Source: an uncultured Mycoplasmatota bacterium (lineage in GTDB: Bacteria; Bacillota_I; Bacilli_A; RF39; UBA660). Taken from it: 10,837 bases of DNA. Each line of letters begins with the position of its first letter. The stretch's first letter is position 1. Positions 6,140 through 10,837 of the stretch are shown here, piece after piece. Where the stretch lies: assembly GCA_900546245.1 (NCBI GenBank), contig URBY01000036.1:1-10837 (forward strand), written 5' to 3'. Position numbers and translations under genes: made by a program. Under the pieces are notes generated by a model. It worked only from the letters and a program-made list of their open reading frames with translations, was not told where the DNA came from and did no database searches.

Positions 6140-6460
6140 ATGGATAAATTAGACGAAAAAAAATGTGAATGTGGTTGTAATCATGACCATTGTGATGAAA
6201 ATTGTGATTGTTCAAATGAACCACTAATTTTAGAAATGGAAGATATAAACGGTGAGAAAGTAAAAGTTCAAGTTATTGGAACATTTGATGATTCTGATAA
6301 AAGTTATGCAATTGTTAATGATTTAGATAATGAAGATAATTCATATATTTTCGAAGTTCAAACAACTGAACAAGGTGATATGCTTGTTAGCATTGATGAT
6401 GAAAAAGAATTTGATAGACTTTGTAAAGTGGTAGAAAAATTAATAAGTGAAAATAATTAG
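6140..6460 (+). CDS. DUF1292 family protein with Cys/His-rich N-terminus
   Basis: A 106-residue acidic protein of the DUF1292 family (B. subtilis YrzB type), widespread in Firmicutes and of unknown function. The C-terminal two thirds carry the family pattern: LILEMEDINGEKVKVQVIG, then YAIVNDLDN and a beta-hairpin-like stretch to the end. The N-terminus has six Cys and two His within residues 9-24 (C9, C11, C13, H15, H17, C18, C22, C24), probably a metal-binding segment. I start it at ATG 6140 because GGAGG (6130-6134) is placed correctly for it. The in-frame ATG at 6128 overlaps that site and has none of its own. There is no terminator downstream: the tRNA-Ala promoter begins at the next base after the stop. 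Confidence 0.9.
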   Translation: MDKLDEKKCECGCNHDHCDENCDCSNEPLILEMEDINGEKVKVQVIGTFDDSDKSYAIVNDLDNEDNSYIFEVQTTEQGDMLVSIDDEKEFDRLCKVVEKLISENN

Positions 6461-6490
6461 TTGACTTTTATGTTATTAATATGATATAAT
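6461..6490 (+). promoter_or_regulatory. Strong promoter for tRNA-Ala
   Basis: TTGACT (6461-6466), an 18-base spacer, and TATAAT (6485-6490) preceded by TGA, an extended -10. It starts directly after the DUF1292 stop codon. The predicted start is near 6497, about 25 bases before the tRNA. Confidence 0.85.
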
Positions 6491-6521
6491 CTATTTGCAA
6501 TTGATTTTTGCAAGTAGTTCT

Positions 6522-6598
6522 GGGGCTTTAGCTCAGTTGGCTAGAGCATCTGCCTTGCACGCAGAGGGTCAGGGGTTCGAGTCCCCTAAGCTCCACCA
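6522..6598 (+). tRNA. tRNA-Ala (UGC)
   Basis: Acceptor strands GGGGCTT (6522-6528) and AAGCTCC (6588-6594) pair with one G-U. The anticodon loop CTTGCAC gives TGC (Ala). Discriminator is A6595, with encoded CCA at 6596-6598. It is a single-gene tRNA unit here, not inside an rRNA operon. Confidence 0.97.
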
Positions 6599-6610
6599 TA
6601 ATGATATTAT

Positions 6611-6633
6611 GACCTAATTTGTTAGGTTTTTTT
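6611..6633 (+). terminator. Rho-independent terminator after tRNA-Ala
   Basis: Stem ACCTAA (6612-6617) with TTAGGT (6622-6627), extended by a G-U pair, loop TTTG, then a T run to 6633. Confidence 0.8.
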
Positions 6634-6695
6634 ATTTTTTCTATTTTATATTTCCTAAAAGTATGATAATATTATTATAATTTGGAGGTATTAAG

Positions 6696-7253
6696 ATGGA
6701 TAGAAGTAAAGAAAAAAATAAAATTTTAGTTGTGTTATGTAAAATTGATAATTGTTATGAAAAAGAAGATAATTATAGAGATAGAGCTGCTATATTACCT
6801 TCTTTTTTTCAAGAATTAAATAAAATAAAAGAAGATATGGGCGCTGATAAAATATTATTTTCTTTTTATACAGATGATACATATGAACATCAAAAATTGA
6901 AACAAACTGAGTTTGCAATTAACATTAGAACATTTGCAAATGATATAATATTAGGAGAACAATTTTATGAAGATGAAAATCATGAAGTGGTGTTTGATAA
7001 TGAAAATAATCCAAGACTTTGTATTAAAAGCAATAGAAATATTAAAGAACAGCATATGGAAATGTTACAATATATAAAGAGATTACAAAATACAGAATCA
7101 ATTGTTGGAATATTTAACATAAGTAATTGTTTCGAAAAAATTAATATAAATTCAATGAGAACAATTATTGTTTCGGGTGGACTTAATTCTATAATTGAAA
7201 GTTTGAAAGATCGTCCAACATATCATCAATTACAATACACAATGAGAAATTAA
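6696..7253 (+). CDS. Hypothetical protein, 185 residues
   Basis: I do not recognise this protein. It looks like a soluble alpha/beta protein: probable strands are ILVVLCKI (10-17), KILFSFYTD (52-60), SIVGIFNIS (134-142) and RTIIVSGG (155-162), separated by helices. The middle is rich in charged and Asn residues. No membrane segment, signal peptide, P-loop or known catalytic motif is obvious. The alternating strands and the STDD-like FYTDDTY segment faintly recall hydrolase folds such as HAD, but the HAD DxDx motif is absent. A strong GGAGG (6684-6688) seven bases before the ATG supports translation. A GATAAT at 6665-6670 may be its -10. It stands alone between tRNA-Ala and a convergent rodA, so context gives no function. 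Confidence 0.75.
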   Translation: MDRSKEKNKILVVLCKIDNCYEKEDNYRDRAAILPSFFQELNKIKEDMGADKILFSFYTDDTYEHQKLKQTEFAINIRTFANDIILGEQFYEDENHEVVFDNENNPRLCIKSNRNIKEQHMEMLQYIKRLQNTESIVGIFNISNCFEKININSMRTIIVSGGLNSIIESLKDRPTYHQLQYTMRN

Positions 7254-7261
7254 AAAATTAC

Positions 7262-7305
7262 AAAAAAGATGAATAGTTTTTTAAGAAACAATTAAATCTT
7301 TTTTT
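7262..7305. terminator. Hairpin between convergent genes (likely weak bidirectional terminator)
   Basis: AAAAAAGAT (7262-7270) pairs with ATCTTTTTT (7296-7304), enclosing about 25 bases. T runs occur on both strands. It lies between the 185-residue gene and the convergent rodA. The stem is AT-rich with a long loop, so efficiency is uncertain. Confidence 0.45.
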
Positions 7306-7342
7306 ATTTTGTAAGTATTTTTAAAATATTACATGATAATAT

Positions 7343-8455
7343 TTAATTTTTATTTATATTTAATATTATACCAATCATCACCATATAACTAACTAAACTA
7401 GAACCACCATAACTTATAAATGGTAATGTAATACCCGTTATTGGTAATAAACCTATATTCATTCCTATATTTTGTATTTGTTGAAATAAAAGCATTGATA
7501 AAATTCCAACTATTGTAAATTTATCTTTTCCTTCTTTTTTTAGTGCAATTTTAATCAATTGCATATCAAAATATAAAATTAAAAGAATAAAAATAATTGT
7601 TGTGATAAAGCCAAAATTACTTGCAAAAACCGAAAAAATAAAGTCTGTCTGCGGTTCAGGAAAATATATTGGTGTATTATTAAATCCATACCCAAATAAA
7701 CCCGCACTACCTGTTGCAGCAAGTGCATTTGTAAGCTGCATTCCAGATCCATTTTTCCAATCTAGAATTCTATCCATTCTATAGAAAAAATTTGTCCCAA
7801 ATATATTTATAAAAGTATCTTTATTGTTGAAAAAAAGTATTAAAAAAGCCGTAACCACACTGGTTATTATAGCGAAAAAGGCAATAAACCAGCCAATTCT
7901 TATTCCGCTTGTAAATAACATAACTATAAGTATTGCAAAATATATAAAAATAATTCCAGTATCAGGTTCTAAAAATGAGAGTATTGAAGGAATTAGAACT
8001 ATAAGAAAACATTTTAATATTATTTTTATTTCATCTTTGAAAAAATTTTTATTTACAGATTTACAATATTTTTCAAGCAAATTTGCTAGAACTAAAATCA
8101 TAAATATTTTCACAAATTCACTTGGTTGAAATGATCCAATCCCTGGTATTGTAAACCAACATTTAGCACCATTTGATTCAGTTCCAATAAATAAAACAAG
8201 TAGCAATAATATATTTCCAATAATATATAAAATATTTGCATATTTATAAATAAAATCATTTTTACTTTTATAAATTATACATATACATATAAATCCAATT
8301 AAATACCATAACAACTGTTTTATATATAAATTATTATAACTAGATGATAGCATTTTTTGACTACTATATATACTAATTAAACTTACAATCATAAAAATAA
8401 AAACGAGTAATAGGATTTTAATATTTAAATAATTCATTTTTTTAGAGTTTTTCAT
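7343..8455 (-). CDS. rodA: RodA-type SEDS peptidoglycan glycosyltransferase
   Basis: A 370-residue polytopic membrane protein of the SEDS family (RodA/FtsW/SpoVE), which polymerises lipid II into glycan strands together with a class B penicillin-binding protein. About ten hydrophobic segments are visible. Signatures, numbered from this start: PSEFVKI (111-117), LEPDTG (162-167), NALAATGSAGLFGYG (243-257), and PEPQTDFIF (266-274) whose D271 matches the essential aspartate. QNIGMNIGLLPITGITLPF is followed by SYGGSS near the C-terminus. The QNIGMN segment favours RodA over FtsW/SpoVE. I start at the ATG at 8455 because GGTGAT (plus strand ATCACC, 8460-8465) precedes it; in-frame ATGs at 8467 and 8482 lack a site. 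It is divergent from a CotO-like gene, and no class B PBP gene is in the window. Confidence 0.93.
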   Translation of the reverse strand: MKNSKKMNYLNIKILLLVFIFMIVSLISIYSSQKMLSSSYNNLYIKQLLWYLIGFICICIIYKSKNDFIYKYANILYIIGNILLLLVLFIGTESNGAKCWFTIPGIGSFQPSEFVKIFMILVLANLLEKYCKSVNKNFFKDEIKIILKCFLIVLIPSILSFLEPDTGIIFIYFAILIVMLFTSGIRIGWFIAFFAIITSVVTAFLILFFNNKDTFINIFGTNFFYRMDRILDWKNGSGMQLTNALAATGSAGLFGYGFNNTPIYFPEPQTDFIFSVFASNFGFITTIIFILLILYFDMQLIKIALKKEGKDKFTIVGILSMLLFQQIQNIGMNIGLLPITGITLPFISYGGSSLVSYMVMIGIILNINKN

Positions 8456-8474
8456 AGTAATCACCATTTTTAGT

Positions 8475-8504
8475 ATAATCAATTATTTAGTAAATATTTG
8501 TCAC
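8475..8504 (-). promoter_or_regulatory. Likely rodA promoter
   Basis: On the minus strand, GTGACA (8504-8499), an 18-base spacer, then GATTAT (8480-8475). TATACT overlaps slightly downstream (8477-8472). Either gives a very short leader that just includes GGTGAT. Confidence 0.4.
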
Positions 8505-8538
8505 ATTAAGCATAATATTTATAAAAAGGAGTGTTAAA

Positions 8539-8871
8539 ATGAAAAAAAAGTTACCAAATATATATAAAGGAATGGTAAAAAATTCAAATCAAAATCAAAA
8601 ACAATCTTTTATCTCTCATGAAAGAGAAGAAAGTACTTATGAAAATGAAGAAAATTTAGAAAAAAATTTTTCACACAAAAATGTTAATAGACAAATAAAA
8701 GAGATTTTTTCATCACCAAGTTTTGTTTACAAAGCAAATGTTTCAATAAAATTAGTAGATGGAACTACACAAGAAAAGACTATTGTAGGAAGAACCAACA
8801 ATAGTCTAATAACAATAGATGATGAACTTATAGATGTTAGTAAAATAAGTCAAATAGACTTTTTAGACTAA
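8539..8871 (+). CDS. CotO-like spore coat protein (tentative)
   Basis: A 110-residue hydrophilic protein. The N-terminal half (to about residue 55) is low complexity: K, N, Q and E-rich, with no hydrophobic segment. The C-terminal half, about 56-110, has IKEIFSSPSFVYKANVSIKL, then a beta-rich stretch ending DVSKISQIDFLD. This layout, a disordered front and a short C-terminal beta domain ending in a DEI-x-DIxxL-like sequence, resembles the Bacillus spore coat morphogenetic protein CotO. The protein is shorter than CotO, and the match is from memory. The convergent neighbour is a clear CotZ-family gene, which supports a coat role. AAGGAG (8526-8531) precedes the ATG by seven bases. Its stop overlaps that of the CotZ-like gene. 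Confidence 0.6.
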   Translation: MKKKLPNIYKGMVKNSNQNQKQSFISHEREESTYENEENLEKNFSHKNVNRQIKEIFSSPSFVYKANVSIKLVDGTTQEKTIVGRTNNSLITIDDELIDVSKISQIDFLD

Positions 8872-9266
8872 ACATTTTCTATAAATGTATCACCTAAACA
8901 TCTAATGCTGCATATACATTCTAAGTTCATTGTAAAGAATGATTCTGTTGCAGTATATGTTCCATCTTCATTAGCAATTAAAACTCTAAATGTACAACAA
9001 CAGTTATCTATTTTTTCTACTCTAAATACTGATGAAGTTGCAGTTGGCTCAGCAACTCTTGTAGTAGGTGCACTCCAAGGAGTTACACCATTACTCATAC
9101 AAGTATAAAGCATAACTGGTCTTGTGTTGTAATATAAGCATGAGAATTGACCTAAACTTGGTTTATCACAACTTAAAATACAATCTTCTTCTTGATCAGC
9201 ATTCTTTTGTAGTAAGTAAATAACCTTTAATATATCACTAATACAGTTACAATTATTTTTACACAT
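8868..9266 (-). CDS. CotY/CotZ-family spore coat protein
   Basis: A 132-residue Cys-rich protein of the CotY/CotZ family. Relatives in Bacillus form the insoluble, disulphide-cross-linked outer layers of the spore (crust/exosporium). Family features seen are the N-terminal CKNNCNCISDILKVIYLLQ followed by EEDCILSC; a central VFRVEKIDNCCCTFRVLI, matching the CotZ FFRVERVHGSCATL region; and the C-terminal MNLECICSIRCLGD, matching the CotZ DLDCFCAINCLN. There are 13 cysteines in 132 residues. I chose the ATG at 9266 because GGGGTGG (plus strand 9273-9280) lies eight bases upstream. A GTG four codons earlier falls in that site. It converges with the CotO-like gene, with stops overlapping. Presence implies the organism, or a recent ancestor, makes endospores. 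Confidence 0.93.
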   Translation of the reverse strand: MCKNNCNCISDILKVIYLLQKNADQEEDCILSCDKPSLGQFSCLYYNTRPVMLYTCMSNGVTPWSAPTTRVAEPTATSSVFRVEKIDNCCCTFRVLIANEDGTYTATESFFTMNLECICSIRCLGDTFIENV

Positions 9267-9341
9267 AATATATTCCACCCCTTTTATTATATTTTCTACT
9301 ATAGAATATTCGTAAGTTTATTAAAAGTGTAGGTTTATTGC

Positions 9342-9369
9342 TTGTTTTTTTGATAAATTATAGTATAAT
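9342..9369 (+). promoter_or_regulatory. Likely promoter for the EIIB-like gene
   Basis: TTGTTT (9342-9347), a 16-base spacer, and TATAAT (9364-9369), with a second TATAAT-like element overlapping just after. The start would be near 9376, so the leader would begin at AGGTGA (9376-9381), the ribosome binding site itself. Confidence 0.5.
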
Positions 9370-9387
9370 TATAATAGGTGATTAATA

Positions 9388-9702
9388 ATGAACTATCAAT
9401 ATTTAATAATATTAGCAGTTTTACTTTTTATAGTGATAATTGTATTAAAAGCAAATAAAAAGGATTTTTATATTGAATCAAATAAACTTGTGGATTATTT
9501 AGGAGGTAAAGATAATATTATTTCAATGGAAGTAAATATGTCTAGATTTAAGGTAACTCTTAATGATATATCTAAAGTTAATAAAGAAGCAATTCAAAAA
9601 ATGGGGGCAAAGGGTATAGTTGAAATAGATAATCAATTAAAAATTATATTAGGACCAAATGCAAAAACATTACTTAAATATATTGAAGAATTAAAAAAAT
9701 AG
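9388..9702 (+). CDS. Membrane-anchored PTS EIIB-like domain lacking the active cysteine
   Basis: A 104-residue protein with one N-terminal membrane helix (about 5-20) and a cytoplasmic EIIB domain of the glucose/sucrose PTS family (about 30-102). The domain match is clear: LVDYLGGKDNIISMEVN (34-50), SRFKVTL (52-58) and INKEA/MGAKGIVEI through IILGPNA (about 64-92) follow the usual LGGxxNI...R.RVT...LGAKGV...GxxA order. The canonical phosphorylated cysteine in the D-A-C-I-T-R segment is replaced: the equivalent here is E48-V49-N50-M51-S52-R53, so residue 50 is Asn. Phosphotransfer is therefore unlikely, and no EIIC or EIIA gene is adjacent. It may be a regulatory or structural derivative. AGGTGA (9376-9381) precedes the ATG. 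Its stop lies inside the terminator shared with the convergent gene. Confidence 0.85.
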   Translation: MNYQYLIILAVLLFIVIIVLKANKKDFYIESNKLVDYLGGKDNIISMEVNMSRFKVTLNDISKVNKEAIQKMGAKGIVEIDNQLKIILGPNAKTLLKYIEELKK

Positions 9703-9719
9703 GAGTTTCCTATTTTTTT
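9693..9719. terminator. Perfect bidirectional terminator containing both stop codons
   Basis: Twelve-pair perfect stem, 9693-9704 with 9708-9719 (seven A, then TAGGA; TCCTA, then seven T), loop GTT. It serves both convergent genes. The plus-strand stop TAG (9700-9702) and the minus-strand stop TAG (9712-9710) occupy mirror positions in the two arms. Confidence 0.9.
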
Positions 9720-10645
9720 GTTAACCTGTAAAAATTAAATGAAGGTTTATTTAAAAATCTAAAATCAAAATCTGTTGTTCCAATACCGCTTGAAATATAT
9801 AGGTCAGTATTATCAACTTTATAGTATGGTTTATAATATTTTTTTGCGTGTTCAAATTTAATTATAGGCCCATATATTGGTAAATTAACTTGTCCATTAT
9901 GTGAGTGTCCTGCAAGTACTAAATCATAATTATATTTTTTAATATTATTAAAGTCGTCAGGATAGTGCATAATATTTATTTTATAATTAGATTTATTTTC
10001 ATTTATGATTTTGTCTAAAAAGTCAGTTTTATTAGATAATGATGTTCCTGTTAATAATATTGAGTTATCAGCATCAATATAAATAACATCAAAATTATCA
10101 TTTAAATTTATAAATCCTGATGAATCCATTATTTTAGTATAATTATTTAATTTTAAATCGTCTTCTCCAGAAATATAATATTTTCCATAATTACTAGAAA
10201 TTTTAGCTAATTGTTCGATAATATTGTTTTTTTCTTTATCATTAATTTTTGTTGTTTTATCAATCAAATCACCAGTGAAAATAACAATATCAGGTTTCAT
10301 GTTATTAATTTCATTAGTTAATCTTTTTAAAGAATTTATGTCAGTTGTCTTACCATAATGAAAATCTGAAAAATGTACAATCTTAAATCCGTTTAATGAA
10401 TTTGTTATATTACTGTTTTCTATAGGATATTCTTTTATTATTAAACCAGTTGGACCAATATATCTAGAATAAATAACAATTAATATTAATACTAAAATTA
10501 AAGTAAAAAATAATTTTCTAAATAGACTTGGCTTTTTCTCTTTTATTATGTCATCATCATTTTCATTATTTTCTTCTAATAAATCATTAGAATATTCAAT
10601 CTCGATATTATCTAAAGTGTTTTCTATATCATTATTTATTTTCAT
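9710..10645 (-). CDS. Membrane-anchored metallophosphoesterase (YkuE/YaeI-like) with altered GNHD motif
   Basis: A 311-residue calcineurin-like phosphoesterase. The N-terminus is an acidic, Asn-rich cytoplasmic stretch (1-38), then one membrane helix (about 43-59), placing the catalytic domain outside. Relatives act on phosphate esters, lipids or teichoic-type substrates; the substrate here is unknown. Motifs in order are HFSDFHYG (91-98; D94, H96), FTGDLID (123-129; D126), then YYISGEDDL (157-164) where GNHD is expected. H227 in MHYPD and AGHSHNGQVNLP (245-256; H247, H249) follow. The Asn and His of GNHD, a metal ligand and a catalytic residue, are replaced by E161 and D162, so activity may be altered or lost. 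GGAGGT (plus strand 10649-10654) lies just upstream of the start. It converges on the EIIB-like gene, sharing one terminator. Confidence 0.92.
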   Translation of the reverse strand: MKINNDIENTLDNIEIEYSNDLLEENNENDDDIIKEKKPSLFRKLFFTLILVLILIVIYSRYIGPTGLIIKEYPIENSNITNSLNGFKIVHFSDFHYGKTTDINSLKRLTNEINNMKPDIVIFTGDLIDKTTKINDKEKNNIIEQLAKISSNYGKYYISGEDDLKLNNYTKIMDSSGFINLNDNFDVIYIDADNSILLTGTSLSNKTDFLDKIINENKSNYKINIMHYPDDFNNIKKYNYDLVLAGHSHNGQVNLPIYGPIIKFEHAKKYYKPYYKVDNTDLYISSGIGTTDFDFRFLNKPSFNFYRLTKK

Positions 10646-10722
10646 ATTACCTCCAAAAATTTAAAATTCATTGTTATATGATTTAATATAATATTATTAT
10701 ATTTTGCATATATCTATATTTA

Positions 10723-10753
10723 TTGATGTTTTTATCACTACTTTCTTTATAAT
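10723..10753 (+). promoter_or_regulatory. Possible promoter of an orphan short transcript or leader
   Basis: TTGATG (10723-10728), a 19-base spacer, and a perfect TATAAT (10748-10753), start near 10760. No reading frame follows before a strong terminator at 10784. The rest of the 10646-10783 region is AT-rich and shows no gene. Confidence 0.35.
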
Positions 10754-10783
10754 TATAACAAAAAAATCGTGAATTTTTAGATT

Positions 10784-10815
10784 AAAGTTCGTTTTTTTAC
10801 GAACTTTTTTCTTTT
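10784..10815 (+). terminator. Orphan Rho-independent terminator, plus strand
   Basis: Nine-pair stem AAAGTTCGT (10784-10792) with ACGAACTTT (10799-10807), loop of six T, then a T-rich tail on the plus strand only. No plus-strand gene ends here: the upstream gene reads the other way. It may end a small RNA or act as an attenuator for a gene beyond the window. Confidence 0.75.
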
Positions 10816-10837
10816 TCAGAATTAATGCCGTTTTTAT

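Noticed and set aside
7602..8129. Plus-strand open frames antisense to rodA
   Set aside because: They lack ribosome binding sites and are shadows of a well-supported SEDS gene.
8451..8531. Sporulation sigma (E/K) promoter for the CotO-like gene (CATAATAT at 8511) or a sigma-A TTCATA-17-TATAAT pair (8451-8479)
   Set aside because: CATAATAT has no properly spaced -35 partner. The sigma-A-like pair overlaps the rodA start and promoter on the other strand. Neither is convincing.
8905..9108. Plus-strand open frame antisense to the CotZ-like gene
   Set aside because: The minus-strand frame has the family motifs and a strong ribosome binding site; the opposite frame has neither.
3666..10645. UGA read as tryptophan (mollicute code)
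   Set aside because: All genes read through with standard stops, and tryptophan positions use TGG. No gene needs UGA as a sense codon.

Overview
The window is a chromosomal segment from a very AT-rich, low-GC Gram-positive (Firmicutes-type) bacterium. The evidence is strong GGAGG/GGTGA ribosome binding sites, sigma-A style TTGACA/TATAAT promoters, U-tract terminators, genome-encoded CCA on every tRNA, a DUF1292 protein, a DUF368 protein and a Cys-rich CotY/CotZ-family spore coat protein. The coat protein points to an endospore-forming lineage, probably one of the uncultured gut Bacilli or Clostridia; genus cannot be told from this sequence. UGA is not needed as a sense codon in any gene, so the standard bacterial code fits.

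Layout. (1) 1-732 is a tRNA block: Thr (cut by the window edge), Tyr, Gln, Lys, a terminator, a new promoter, then Leu, Ser, initiator Met and a terminator. (2) 800-2312 is a two-gene operon: a glycerophosphodiester phosphodiesterase overlapping a DUF368 polyprenyl-phosphate transporter. (3) 2316-2754 is a second tRNA operon, Asp-Phe-Arg-Pro, with its own promoter and terminator. (4) 2800-5442 holds a solitary MvaI/BcnI-like restriction endonuclease gene, divergent from a HerA-like ATPase gene; no methyltransferase is present. (5) 5440-6460 carries a small unknown gene, an XRE regulator and a DUF1292 gene. (6) A lone tRNA-Ala is followed by an unrecognised 185-residue protein. (7) 7343-9266 has a RodA-type SEDS glycosyltransferase divergent from a CotO-like gene, which converges on the CotZ-like gene with overlapping stops. 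(8) 9388-10645 has a membrane-anchored EIIB-like domain without its cysteine, converging on a membrane-anchored metallophosphoesterase with a degenerate GNHD motif. (9) The right edge has an orphan promoter/terminator pair.

Themes. Several genes concern the envelope and spore: DUF368 (lipid carrier recycling), GDPD (glycerol-phosphate turnover), RodA (glycan polymerisation), coat proteins, and a membrane metallophosphoesterase. The packing is tight: tRNA promoters start within a few bases of the preceding stop codon, and convergent genes share one hairpin or even stop-codon bases. Candidates for something less described are the endonuclease/HerA pair, the cysteine-less EIIB protein, the GEDD metallophosphoesterase and the unknown 185-residue protein. 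None of these can be proved to be a new system from sequence alone.
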